Source of the DNA: Cercophora sp. LCS_1
Lineage: Eukaryota > Ascomycota > Sordariomycetes > Sordariales > Lasiosphaeriaceae
Length of the DNA stretch: 64,000 nucleotides
Direction: 5' to 3'
NCBI GenBank assembly: GCA_036250225.1
Contig: JAPZLL010000005.1
Location: 620,001 to 684,000 of the forward strand
Shown: one piece after another, positions 35,225 to 46,723 of the stretch
Layout of the letters: each line of letters opens with the position of its first letter
How positions within the stretch are numbered: position 1 is the first letter of the stretch
Made by a program: the position numbers and the translations under genes
The notes under the pieces: generated by a model
The model's database searches: none
Told to the model about the DNA's origin: nothing
What the model saw: the letters and a program-made list of their open reading frames with translations, nothing else

Positions 35225-35957
35225 TCACCTCTCCACCTCCCCATCCATCTTCACCATCTCATACTCCCCCGCCCCATCCCTCCCCCTCCCTCTCCCCCGT
35301 CCCCTCGTTGAAAACCCCTGCTCCTCATCCCCAGCCTCATGATGACCCCCCTCCTCGTTCACATCCCCACTGCTTCCCGCCCCGGCAGCCGTCCCGCCTC
35401 CAATCCCTCCAAACGAAATCGGCCTCAGCTCACGATACCGACATCCCCACGTCCCCAGGCCTACAGCGACAACGGTAGCAGAACCCATGCTCAACCACCA
35501 TGCTGTATGCCGCGGTATTTCGCCCGTGTAGAACCACACGACGAGTAGATGGATTAGATGTAGGGAGACGGCGAAGTCGAGGACGAGTTTGGAGCGGGAT
35601 ATTAGGATTACCAGTGCTGCGGCCCTTTTTCTTCTGTTAGCTTTTTTTTTTTTTTTTTTTTTTTGGTTTAGGATGAGAGAGAGAGAGGGTGATGATGGGG
35701 ACGAACATGAACAATCCCCCGTCCAGAATCCAAATGAACCCCATTAGCCAGCCCTGCGTTGTGTCGCCGCGCACAGTGGACCACCCAAAGACGAGATCCA
35801 GCGAGAAGGGGGTGCCTGCGACGAGGGTCGTGAAGAGGAGGAGGATGAACGCGATGGCGTAGTAGATTGCTTGGAGGGCGAGGATCTGGGAGAGGATTTT
35901 GAGGGGAGGGAGCTCGGTTAGGGCGCCGGAGCGGGGGGGTCGTCGGCGGCGGGCCAT
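35225..35957 (-). CDS. SYS1: SYS1-like Golgi membrane protein, +1 frameshifted
   Basis: Four-helix protein of the late Golgi that recruits Arl3/ARFRP1. Exon 1 is 35957-35707, starting MARRRRPPRSGALTELPP. After an 81-bp intron (35626-35706, donor GTTCGT, acceptor AAAAAG) the next exon reads AAALVILISRSKLVL. The expected continuation DFAVSLHLIHLLVVWFYTGE is present, but one base out of frame: CTCGTCCTTCGACTTC holds one base too many for L-D (about 35579-35583). The rest (AWWLSMGSATVVAVGLGTWGCRYREL, then a Gly/Arg-rich tail) runs to a stop at 35225. No acceptor can rescue the frame. Either the gene is broken in this isolate or the assembly has an extra base. The intron contains a 22-nt homopolymer. 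Confidence 0.82.
35643..35664. repeat. 22-nt poly(T) tract (poly(A) on the coding strand) in SYS1 intron
   Basis: Uninterrupted T run immediately upstream, on the minus strand, of the intron's branch-like GCTAAC. Prone to slippage in vivo and to sequencing error. Confidence 0.9.
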
Positions 35958-36480
35958 TTTCACTCGGCTTTGCTGCGTATAATGGGGTTGATAGCTGGTG
36001 GTTTGGTTATTGGGGGATCATCGCTGGATGGGTTGTAGCAGAGCGCGAACGGGGAGGGAGTTCGGTTCGGTTTGGGTTGACTCGTTTTCGGGAATGCGCG
36101 ATGGTTGTTATACTTTGTGAGTATGCTGAGCTGTCCCACGTCGTCGTCGCGCAATGATGGAGCAGATGTGAAGCTTCTCTCTACCTGACCTTGGGTGAGT
36201 GTGTCCGCTGGACACTGTGGCGTTGTGTTGCGCTGACGCGCGGTGTTCGGTTTCCGCCGTCCCCTTGGCTGGCCCGAGCACCGAAAATGCAACCCCCTGA
36301 CCCCTGCAAAAACGGGCTGTGGGGCCGTCGGCGCAATTGAACTGTGCGGCTCTGAGAGCGAGCAAGCAGCTTTGGATCCCTGGTCATCTGCAACGGCACA
36401 TTCCGGCATCGGGTTTGACCTCCCTCCTCTTCAATTCGAACGCCCCCAACGAACAATTGAATACCCCGAAGAACAACACA
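35958..36480. promoter_or_regulatory. Divergent promoter SYS1 / COA6
   Basis: About 520 bp. GACGCGCGG at 36235-36243 resembles an MCB box, but neither neighbour is a replication gene, so no role is assigned. Confidence 0.35.
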
Positions 36481-36908
36481 ATGGGTTTCTTTGGGCTGTT
36501 TGGCCAGTCGGAAGAGGAAAAGCGTGCGGTCGAGATCCGCGCCGGCACAGTCGCTCCGTCGCGCGCCGAGCGCAAACGATGCTGGGAGGCCAGGGACGCA
36601 TACTTTGCGTGTTTGGATGCGAATAATATCGTCGATGCTCTCAAGGAGGACAAAAAGGCTACCAAGGCGTGCGGGGCGCAGAGCACGCAGTTTGAGAAGG
36701 ACTGCGCTCAGCAATGGGTGGGTTATTCTCCCCCATCTCTCGGGGTGGATGGAATGACGCAAGAACAGACAGACGCTGACGGACCTGATAGGTGACATAC
36801 TTCAAAAAGTGGAGGGTGCAGGAAATCCAAAAGAAGGCGAGGTTAAAGGAGCTGGAGGCACAGGGGGCTGTCAAGATGGAAGTCAACAGCACCTTTACCG
36901 AGAGGTGA
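36481..36908 (+). CDS. COA6: Cytochrome c oxidase assembly factor 6
   Basis: Small twin-Cys protein of the intermembrane space needed for copper delivery to Cox2. Exons are 36481-36717 and 36792-36908 (intron 74 bp, acceptor GATAG), giving 117 residues. The CHCH domain has CWEARDAYFAC (C-x9-C) and CGAQSTQFEKDC (C-x10-C), the COA6 spacing. The splice yields QQWVTYFKKWRV, as in the family. No presequence is present, as expected for Mia40 import. Residues after the CHCH fold form a charged helix (KKARLKELEAQG). Confidence 0.94.
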
Positions 36909-37591
36909 TGTTGGTCGAGATATACAAAGAGGATGGGGCGATGTATGAATAGGGGGGTGTATAATCATCTTGTGTAATACCAAATCACAGTCACTGGACA
37001 GCAAGAATGCGACGACGCCTGAATACACAATTGACCATTCAAATAACTAAAAAATTCTATGTGTGTCGCTAGCCCAAATACGCGCCGATAAACCACAATC
37101 CCACGCCGTCTCAAACCGCCATGGTGAGTAAACCTCGAGCCCGCAACGCAGGGCGCTTGCTGATGTGGGAACCCATGCCCGCCAGGATGCCAGGCGAGAC
37201 CAGAAATACAGCTGCGCCTGAATATGTAACAAAGAAGTCTGTGGAGACGATACTGACAGAACAAAGGAAAGAAACCATAAGATCTTTAGTTTATGCTGTT
37301 TGATGCAATGGTGGTATCATGATCTTCTCAAGCAATCAACTGACTCGGAACGGCACCAACAAACAAGACTCGACGCACGCGGTCCACGAGAAGACAAGGT
37401 AAGAAAACGAACCGACGCTTTCCCGTGTCCTCTCTCTCAGAGCCATTTATGTAAACCCACACCGTCTAACCACCCTTCCGCAGCCCCCTCGGTAACGAGT
37501 TAAGAAAACGCTCCCGTACTTCTTCCCACTCTTCCTCGCCCCAGCTCAGTTCATCTGACACGGCGGAAGCTCCGCCCTAGGAGATTTCCCT
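36909..37591. other. Convergent intergenic region COA6 / MSS4
   Basis: About 680 bp of 3' flanks. No gene or repeat is recognised. Confidence 0.5.
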
Positions 37592-40500
37592 CTAGGAGAT
37601 ATCCTGCACTGCCTGGTCGGCTGCCCTCGGCAGTGGCGGCAGTGCCTTGTCGAGACTGTCGCGGCTGATTTGTGCCTGAACTCGCAGCGAGCGCTGGGAC
37701 CCCGTCGCGCTCCTCAAGCCACCGTTGCCCCCAGCTGTGACGCCATAGCCACTGTCCGCGCTCTCCGGCTTGCCGTATCCATGACCCGTCTTGGGAGGCG
37801 TAGGCGGTGGCACCCGACCACGCGGTCCGCCGTGCATTCCGATGAGCGGATTGCTGAAACCGGCCTCCAGCTCCCGGCCGTCTTTTGCTGGGGTGAGTGG
37901 ACGACCGTCGCTCTCCGCCGTCATGGTACTGCTGATGCGACTGTTGCGGCTCCGAGCACCCATTGTTGACCCTTCAGCAGCTTCTTCGAGGATGGGCAAT
38001 ACGGTAGATCGGTCGCCTGGGGTAGGGGGCAGTCCCTGTTTCGGAGATGTCACTGTAGTACGCAGCGTTCTCTCGGGAATGTCTTCCTCCGGAATGTTCG
38101 AATCCGACTTGCGGGCCTCTTGCTCTGCCCTTTGCACCACAGCCTCGGCTTCGGGTGGGGGGTGCTCTGGCGACATGGGAGGCGGCGGCGGCGGCTGGTA
38201 GTTCGGAATCGGAGGGACTGTGCCACTCGAGCGCTGGCGCATACCGTTCGCTTGGTAGCTCCTGCGCTGCTGCTCCTCCTCAGCTGCAACCGCTGCTTGC
38301 ATGGCCGCGTCTTTCTCCTGGGCTTCGCGAGCTGCCTCTTCCTGTGACATGGTGATACCCGAGATGAAGTTGATAAACCGCTCTCCGTACTCGAAAGGTG
38401 GGAGGGCCGAGATTTGCGTTCGATCACTCGACAGACCCTTCCAGAAGTGCTCGATCTTCTTGATTATCCCGTACTAGCGATATTGTTAGCCTGGAGGTCT
38501 CCGAGTCCATGGGAGCAACTTACATGGGTGAGGCAATCAATAACTCCCAGGTAGTAGATCTCTTCGCCAGGCGCGTTATCTTCGTGCGTCGCCCTATAAC
38601 CGCCATCATCTTGGTTGAACACGAAACCGGCGCGAGTCTGTCCCTCTTCGAGTTCATCTGGCATGCGGCTGCTGGTCTCGCCCATTGGAACCGGCCGCTC
38701 AGCCTGTATCATCTGCCGCAACTCCCTCGCCTTCCTCTGACTCTCAAGCTTCGACGGAGTCCGCATCAAGACTGAATGAGGATCAACCTCCTCGGGGATG
38801 CTCCCCCCCGGGTTGAACACTCGCAGGGTCTTGTCCCTAAGGTTCTCCTCGTTCCCCCGTTGCAAATCATGAATCCCAATCAGGAGAGAGTAGTCCATGA
38901 TGTGCAATTTCTGCAGCAGTTTGACGTCCTTGTGGAGCTGGGTCAGGAACAGCTGCTTCTTTTGGAGGCCAAGTTCCAAATGCCGTTTGCGCCGCATCCA
39001 GTTGAGATCCTTCAGCGTCGCCCTCGGGTTCTTCTCCAAGTTCTCCTCTCGGTAGTCTCGCCCAATGGTTGAGCCTTTGAGGTCGAACGTCTGGTGGATG
39101 TCCCGGTGTGGTGGGAACAGATTGTTCATGACAACAAAGTGAATCTTCTTACCGTAGGGCATCTTGACCCTGTGGAGTCCGTAGAATTGTGACAGGAGGG
39201 TATTCGGGTTGTCGATGACGTGTTGGTAATAATCCTTCAGTATTTTCCTCAAAAACTTGTGCTCAGCGTGGTGGATTGTCTTGATGATGTACTTGTAGTC
39301 TCGCGAGAAGTAGAAAAAGCTGCCGCTCTTCCCAGGCGATCCAAGCTCCGAGAGTATGTACTTGCCGGTCAGGGACATGAGGTAGTCTGCCGGATCGAGG
39401 CGGAAGAGAGAACGCAGGTGGCGGAACACCCAAGGAGCGTAATCCTTGAACTTGAAATCGTACTTGGCTGACGGGACCAGCTCGTTTCCGGCAATATCGA
39501 AAGTCGACTTTTGTTTGGCGTAGAAATCGGCATCAGTCAGGTCACGATCGAGCTTTGCGTTAGTCCTCGAAACGGAAACACGGATGCCAGTCAACATGTT
39601 GTAGGCCGTCACCCAGTTCGCATGCGTTTCGTCGACTTTTGTTCCCACCAGCACCCTGTCATCATCCTCGATTTCCCTTCTCCTCCTCTTGCTGGCCCGC
39701 TTCTGCCTGACCGCCTCAGCCCATCTTAGGGTATCTTCATCCGGGATAACCTCGTCACGGGGGACTTCCGAGTGCAGAGATCTCGTGTTTTTCCGAGCCA
39801 AAGTGAGCGACGCCCTGCGAACCCCAGCCGCGGCCCCGGTAGGCGAGAACCTCCCACTGGAAAAACCTGCATCCACGCCGTCTTTCGATCCCCGTGGGCC
39901 GGGCGAGGGCTTGGGCACCTCGAGGGTGTGGCGATGCTTGAGACCTGCTCCGGGAGGCTCTGCTGCCCCGGAAGCGCTTGGAGTCAGCTTGCCACCGGTG
40001 TAAACGGGCGGGGAGGAGTATCGGTGGCCCAATGGACTGTTCTTCTGGCCGGATTCGCTCGGGGTTGCTGGTGAGAGGGAAGCGTTGCTGGCGGTCGGGT
40101 TCAGAGAAGAGCGAAGGGGCGATGGTGATATTGCGCTATTCTCAACGGTGCGGATGTCACCCTTATTCACAGGATGCAAATACATCTCCACTGGAGAGTT
40201 TTGAATCGAGCCGAAGGATGACCGTGCGGCATAGGTTTCTTTGGCACTCGTTGCAGGGGAATCGTCCTCTCTTGTCCCAATCGACGTCCCGACCGTTCGG
40301 TCAACCAGAACCGTGGTCGAGAGGCCGTTCGGCAGCGGCTTCCTGCCAATCGACCCATTGCTCCCAATATCCCTTGTGCCATCGACAGGACTCCCGTTCG
40401 GCAGTAGATTCATAGTCGGTGGCGGCGGAGGAGCCTCTGTCGGAGGTGGGGGCAGTGTCTCAGAAGCCTCGGACGTGTGGGTTGAGTTCGTCGAGATTTC

Positions 40501-40686
40501 GTCGAGGCTATCATCGGTTCTGTGTGACTGGGCCCGATGGGCTATGTGGCCATTGGACTTTTCGTCGCTCCTGCCGGACAGGCCGTAGCGGCCGTCCAGG
40601 TCCAGATGCACAACACCCGAGGCTTGGGAGTAAATTGCCGAGTTCTCGTCCGGCAGGAAAGAGGGCATGTCGGGAGCGCGATGCAT
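37592..40686 (-). CDS. MSS4: Phosphatidylinositol-4-phosphate 5-kinase
   Basis: Makes PI(4,5)P2 at the plasma membrane, controlling actin and endocytosis. Exons are 40686-38524 and 38473-37592 with one 50-bp intron, giving 1,014 residues. A long disordered N-terminus (1 to about 330) rich in Ser/Pro, with a poly-Pro run, precedes a basic patch (KRASKRRRREIEDDD). The PIPK core has SGSFFYFSRDYKYIIKTI, DLKGSTIGR, the catalytic MDYSLLIGIHDL and EIYYLGVIDCLTH. The splice joins this to YGIIKKIEHFWKGLSSD, completing the activation segment and C-lobe. A 250-residue Pro/Ser-rich tail with a coiled, Gln/Glu/Ala-rich segment follows, as in other Pezizomycotina. A start at residue 7 is equally possible. 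Confidence 0.95.
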
Positions 40687-42934
40687 CCACGCAAAGATCT
40701 GACGAATAAGGTCCGGATGTGAGGGGGATTAGGACCAGTCGCTAATGACGCGCATGCTCAAGTGGCGGGTGGAAAGCGGTCGAGGATGCGTGGATTAGGG
40801 AGTTCTCGCTCTCCGACTGGGAGGCGTCGTGGGAATCGGTTCGGCGTCGGCAGGCCAAGGTATTCGACACAATGGGTTCAGACAACTAAAGGTAAAGCAA
40901 AACAGACAGAATAGGTAGCTGTGGGATTTGCCTCGTCAGGGCGCTGCGGTGGATCACAACTCGACGTTATTGACGGTATGTTTATTAGGGAGGAACAGGA
41001 TCCGGTGGTTGCAGGTTGGTGTTGCTTGGCAGATCACCCAATGGCACAATGGCATCATCCAGCAGCGCTAAATCATTTGGCGGGAAACAATCCAGCGAGC
41101 GGGCTTGAGCAATGGCAGCGGCGATGGATCGGAATGGCGTCGAAGGAGGACAAGCGACAAATGGTCCCGGCGATTCGAGTCGGCGGGATGTTGTCGGTGT
41201 TCCCGTCGTTCTTGAGAGTGAGAAATTGGACGGGGAGGTGTCGCCCGAAAGCCCGTGGTGACAACGCAGTAACGCGGCAGGGAAGGTCAGCCAAGCCCCC
41301 CCAGCCAAGCAAGGGCCCAGGCCACCAGGCCGCAAACTCCCAATCTCTGCGCGAAGCGACCCCGACCGCGACTTTGGACGGCTAGCACGGCACCAAGCTT
41401 CCGTCCCAGCGGGGTTGCCCGCTCTCACTTTCGCGCATTCTGCACCCGCCACGCTGGAATCAATCGAGCAGATCCCAGCATCGCAACACGAGCCTGCCGT
41501 CAGCGTGCCCGCGCCAGCTCCCCCTGAGCACCTTGAGGGAAAGAGAGTAGAGGACAATCATCTCGAAACTCCAAATCCCGAGTTGGTGGCACGAAAACCG
41601 CACATGCTGCATCAACTGGCCGGCATCCATCTGCCGTGCCATCCCACGCCTACATCACGACAATTATAGCATACATAGCGATCGTGCTTCTGCATCTCAT
41701 TCCGTGATGAACCGCACAACCAAGCCACAACTCAGCTGGTCCACACTGGCGGAGAGCGCGCTGCTGCTGCTGCTGACCCCCTCCCCACCTCTCATTTAAA
41801 GCGACCAAACCTCCCCGTTGACCACATCTTGGCCCTCCACTCTTCGTCCGGGGAGAATCGCTCAAGACCCAACGACCGCGGAGGCCTCTCGAGACGCTGC
41901 CAATGCAACGCAGACAACGACGCCCTTGAGCCTAACGGTGCCTTATCAGGTAGCTGAGCAACTCTACACAACGCAGCTCAGCTATGTCATCAAAATATGT
42001 GCCACGCACGGCTTTTCGAATGACGTTGGATGAATCGGCTCTAACGATATACATACATAGCAATACCCAACCCCTATCTGAGTTGAGTCGAACATTCGGC
42101 TTTCGAAACAGGAAGGTATCGAGCGTATTTCGTCGTCTACCGGCCCCTTTAATAGGGAGGTGGGTACGTAGTAGCAATTATCAACACGGACAGCTCTATC
42201 ATTCCCAACCCTTTGTTGTAGCTCAATCCGGAGTTTATTCGCTCTTCAGTGATGTTGTCGTCCGGATGAGAAACAGACGAACCTCCGTGGGGATCGCCAG
42301 AGTTTCAACCCCGCCTCCCGCCGAGCCAAGCTGCACCGAAGATCTCCAAACAACCCATCATCAAAGCGTTTCCCAACCATGCCATCGGGTTGTTTTTCTC
42401 GATTGAGTCCAGAGATCCCCCGGCACATCCAAACAGCCGCAACGTCGCACCGATTTGCTGAATCTCGCATCACGCTTGCATTTTTAGCACTAATTACCTA
42501 GGCATCACTAAACCTCATCGCTGGAGCGAAAGTGCCAAAATTGACCCCGTGATCATCTCTTGCGCGAGCGGTCTCGCCACTCACGCCATGCCATGCCATC
42601 CACGCTTTGCCTTACCACAGACACACACACACACATACACACAGTTTCTCCCCCTCGCACACATTGCCATTGCCATGCCCATTGCCAATTGCCTGGCGTC
42701 CCTTTCTCCCTCAAACCCATTCCCAGGAACGAATCGAGCGCTCGTCACAAGCGCTGTAAAAACCGGCTCGAACAGATGATGTCCCCCCCCCTCCAAAATC
42801 CAAATACTGTACAAGAATAACGATAAAGTGTGTGAAAACAAATCATCGCAAGACGCATTCGTCATCGTCGGCATCGTCACGATTCCCCCCTCTCTTTCCC
42901 TTTTCGATCGAAGCATGGAAAGCCCGCCCCTTTA
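40687..42934. other. 2.2-kb intergenic region upstream of MSS4 and downstream of allantoinase
   Basis: No conserved protein seen. Holds short (CTG)n-like repeats near 41760-41775 and an (AC)n microsatellite at about 42621-42643. The length suits a large MSS4 promoter with a long leader. Confidence 0.5.
42621..42643. repeat. (AC)n microsatellite
   Basis: Dinucleotide run interrupted once by T, downstream of the allantoinase gene. Confidence 0.85.
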
Positions 42935-44637
42935 TCAAGCGGCCGTCCTCTTCTCCACAATCGCCCGTCCGACGGGTTTCCCAGCAATGAAACCCCCGTT
43001 CGCGCCGCCGTACTGGAAGACCTGTTGCCCTCTGACCCACGTCTCCTGAACCCGCCCGCGGAAGGTATGCCCCTCCCAAGGACTGCACTTGTTCTTCCAC
43101 CTCATCCCGCCAGACCGGAGAGTCCATGCATCGCCCTCATCAAAGACACACACGTCGGCGTCCATGCCGACCCTCAAGCCGCCCTTGCAATGACCCAAGC
43201 CGACTTGCTTGGCGGTGGCCTGGGCGCATAGCCGCACAATGTCGACGATATCTGGCACCTTCTCGCCGGCGTGCGCCCTTTCCTGAGCAGCGGTGTACAA
43301 AATCGGCAAGCCGAGGCCGACCGACGAGATGCCGCCCCAGGCCGCAAAGAAGTCGCCCGCTCCCTCTACCTGCTTTCTCTCCAGCCTAGCCTCTTTGGGC
43401 AGAGTGACGTCGATACCGGAATCAGAGTGTTTCATAAACTTCTGGTTGCGGTACGTGTCGACCTCTTCTTCCTCGGTGGTCTGCAGGTGCATGGGCAGTA
43501 GCTTGAGCTCGGGGGTGCAGGGCGAGTGGTCCGAGACGACGGTCTTGATGCAGCCGTCCTCCTCGGCGAGTTCCTCCCACAGACGGTCCTGGTTGGAGAG
43601 CTCGCGGATGGGGGGACAGCACTTGTGGCGGGTGTCGCCATCCTCGATATGGTCGCTTGCGAGCGCCAGATAGTGGAAGCAGGTCTCGGCTGTGATGTTG
43701 ATGCCCTTGGCACGAGCGGAACGCAGGATGGGGATACACTCCAGGGCGGAAAGGTGCACGATGTGCAGGTGCAGGTTGGGGGCGAGCTCAGCCAGGGAGA
43801 CAATTTCCTCGACGGCGTACGTCTCGAAAGCTGGAGGGCGGGATTCCAGGAAGGTGCGGTAGTTGGCCAGCTCACCGTGGGGGGCGAGGGGGGGGAGGGA
43901 CTGCTGGACTGCGTCGCCGACCGAGTCGGAGATGGGCGGGATCATCTCGGCGTGGAACATGAGGGTGGTTGGGGCATCACGGAGGGTCGTCATGGCCAGG
44001 GAAATGTCTTTGGAGGAGACGGCGGGGAACTCATCGACCTGCATCTCGTTAGTCTCGGGAGTTCGTTAAGACAGGGGAGGGAGCGTACGCCAGAGTCGAT
44101 GAGGAACCCCTTGAAGCCGCGGACGCCAGCCTCGACAAGTGGAAGAAGCTGGTCCGCATTGCCGGGGATGACGCCGCCGTAGAAGCCAACGTCAACCCAA
44201 CATTGGCCCTCGGAGGCAGCAAGCTTGACCTTGAAGCCCTCGAGGGTGGTGGTAGGTGGGATGGCGTTAAGGGGCATGTCCACAACGGTTGTCACGCCGC
44301 CCGAGGCCGCGGCACGGGTACCGGTCCAGAAACCCTCCCATTCCGTGCGACCCGGCTCGTTGAGGTGGACATGTGCGTCTACCAAGCCGGGGAGGATGAT
44401 CCGAGGGCTGTAGTCCTTGTATGAGACGGACTGGGGGAACGAGGATCTTGGCAGAACTGCGGGGACAATGGACACAATCTTTCCCGTCACTGGCGAGAGG
44501 GTGATGGTGGCAGGAGAGAGGACAAGGGAGTCATCCGGCAGGGTAAGGACGGCCCGCGATGAGGCGAGGACCACGAGCGGCCCGTCGCCAGGGATTACTT
44601 GCGCAGACATGGTGTTGACGCCAAAATCGATAGCCAA
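42935..44637 (-). CDS. DAL1: Allantoinase
   Basis: Hydrolyses allantoin to allantoate in purine catabolism (cyclic amidohydrolase superfamily). Exons are 44637-44089 and 44038-42935 with a 50-bp intron; 550 residues, or 541 if the ATG at 44610 (MSAQVIPG) is used. Metal-site residues are visible: HVH in LVDAHVHLNEPG, the carboxylated Lys in GFKGFLIDSG, His in MFHAEM and IVHLSA, and Asp in VVSDHSPC. The intron lies within SG|VDEFPAVS, right after the Lys loop. No presequence is seen; cytosolic location likely. Four GATA boxes upstream agree with nitrogen-source control. A Dal5-type MFS permease lies about 20 kb away but is not linked in an operon-like way. Confidence 0.95.
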
Positions 44638-44885
44638 TGGACAGCAACGAGGGGCCGAGAGGAAGAGAGTTTGGCTGGTCCGGGAGGTGCGGTAAGTCTA
44701 TCTTATCGCCGGCACTGGAAGATGGTTGGGTGGGAGGCTGATAAGAACGTTGTGACGGGAGTCTGGCGGTGCTCAGGGGTTATCGACCGTCGAACAAAGA
44801 AGTCAGGATCGGTTACCCGACAGGCTGAAAGGTGGACGGCAGGAGGGATTGAGATAAGTACGACGAAGCAAGATAAGGGGAGAGA
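44638..44885. promoter_or_regulatory. Allantoinase promoter with GATA boxes
   Basis: TTATC at 44703-44707 and GATAAG at 44740-44745, 44853-44858 and 44872-44877. The last two are 19 bp apart, a pairing preferred by AreA/Gln3-type GATA factors. These activate DAL genes in poor nitrogen conditions in other fungi; binding here is inferred. Confidence 0.55.
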
Positions 44886-46723
44886 TGACAGGTGAAGAAA
44901 GGGGGAGTCAGCTCTATACTAATGGTCCCAGGCGAGTGGACGGCCGCCGTTTGGATCGAGGGGAAGACGGAAGAGGATGACGGGAGGCTTGGGAGCCAGC
45001 CAGCCCTCGTGCCCTCGCCCCGATCTCCCGTCTCGCTGGCCACGATCCGTTCTGCGGCGTCGCCATCGTCGTATGCACATGTGCTGTGGGGACCCGCTCC
45101 TCTCAAGCGATATCACTGCGCCCGTATCAGCAGCTTTGTCCAAGATGTGTGCGAGGAATGCCAAGCAGGACCCTGACATCCTTATCAACAGCCAATCAAC
45201 GGCTGCATCCAATCTGATGGAACCAGATTGTCCAATCAGAGCCGGCCATCGTAATGGTGGCTGCCAGGGGGGTCTCGCGCCTGGACCGGCGCTCCGTGGC
45301 TTTCCGGGGAAGGGTTAGCGAGGGGCTGTCCAGACTGCCGTCTTCGGCTGCAAATGCGATGCTATCCCGATGCCGCTTTGAGTTTTGATCGAGTAAACGT
45401 CGAGTAAGCCTCAGGGCGTGTGCCGCCTCTGATTCGCCCACAGGGTCACGATGAAGACCGCCCAGTGCCAGCGCCTTGATGTATTAGCAAACAGCAGCGT
45501 AATTGTCAGCTAATGGCGCTCGAGGAAGCCTCGGATAGCGTCGCCCCGGGCGCTGGCTCCGGGCGGTGAGCTTCCCGACCTTGTAGTTCTCCTGTTCATG
45601 CGCGTCGCCAACTGCACCGACAGCATCGAAAGTGAACGGAATAGACCGTTCCAGAGCCGGACTTCGCCGTTGACGGATTTTTCTCGCTGATTTCTGCACC
45701 GAGGGTGGTGTTCAGGGGTGTCAATTTTTCTGTTTGCGACGCCAGGGCTAGTCAAACTCTAAACTGACCATGTGTCAACCACTTGAACGATGTCCACGGA
45801 GATGTTGTTCCTTTCTCACCTTCCACCTTTAGCACAGGGCCGGGCTCCATAAAGACGTGATGGAGACTGGAGAGGATCCATTCTCGAAGATAGAAGCTCT
45901 CTAAATGGGGTTTGCCATGCTCTTGCTGAACCCAGTGGAGTGGTGGTAGTGGGTTCTCTCCGCTTGTTTCGCCTCCGCTCACACATCTTATCGCCTTTCA
46001 AAAACGCCGGTTGTACCCGATCGTCCAAAGGCCCGATATGTCCGTCGTTCCAGCAGATATTCCGCCGGTAATGTGAGTCGGGGAATGCGAATATCAAAAC
46101 CACAAGATTGCCGGTCTCGTGCCCATCCACAATCCCACACTTGGTTATCACGTCAGATGTTTCAAAACAGGCCAGTTTCGTTACCTCTCATTCATTCTCT
46201 CGGCCCGTTAGTTGGACCTCCCCGTGGGGCTTTCGTCCCGAGACTTCTGGTCCGGGGCCGGAGATAGCCTCAAGCCTGTTGACGTGGGTGGGCAAGTGCG
46301 CAACACATGTCATCTCAACTTCAAAGTGTCATAGCCACGGTCACGCACGAGTTAAAACCGACTGTATGATAGACCTTTTTTTTTCTCTATTTAAAGCGAA
46401 GCTCACTATCTACCTGAGCAGATTCCTATGCAGATTCAATCCCGCAAACCCAGCCAGCCAAGATGTAGACGTGTAGCCTCCGGTTTTCACTTTTTTTTGT
46501 TCTTTTTTTTTTTTTTTCAGTTTCCCATTTCCATTTCGCTCCCTCCTTTTGGTTTCGAATGTAGGGATTTGAGAAAACTCCAACAGAGTTGTTACAAAAC
46601 CCAAACGACCCAATAGATCGGAGCGAAAGAAGTCCAGAGAGGGAAGATTCTGAGAAAGATGAATGCCTAAGGTTCCTCGATTTCATGCAGATACCTCCCA
46701 TGGTGACCGGCGATCCTGAGCGC
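44886..46723. other. Intergenic region allantoinase / 618-residue unknown
   Basis: About 1.8 kb. T-rich runs near 46378-46386 and 46490-46518 probably belong to the 3' flank of the unknown gene. No other gene is recognised. Confidence 0.5.

Noticed and set aside
36235..36243. MCB-like box before COA6/SYS1
   Set aside because: Neither neighbour has a replication role and the match is imperfect; chance in GC-rich DNA is likely.
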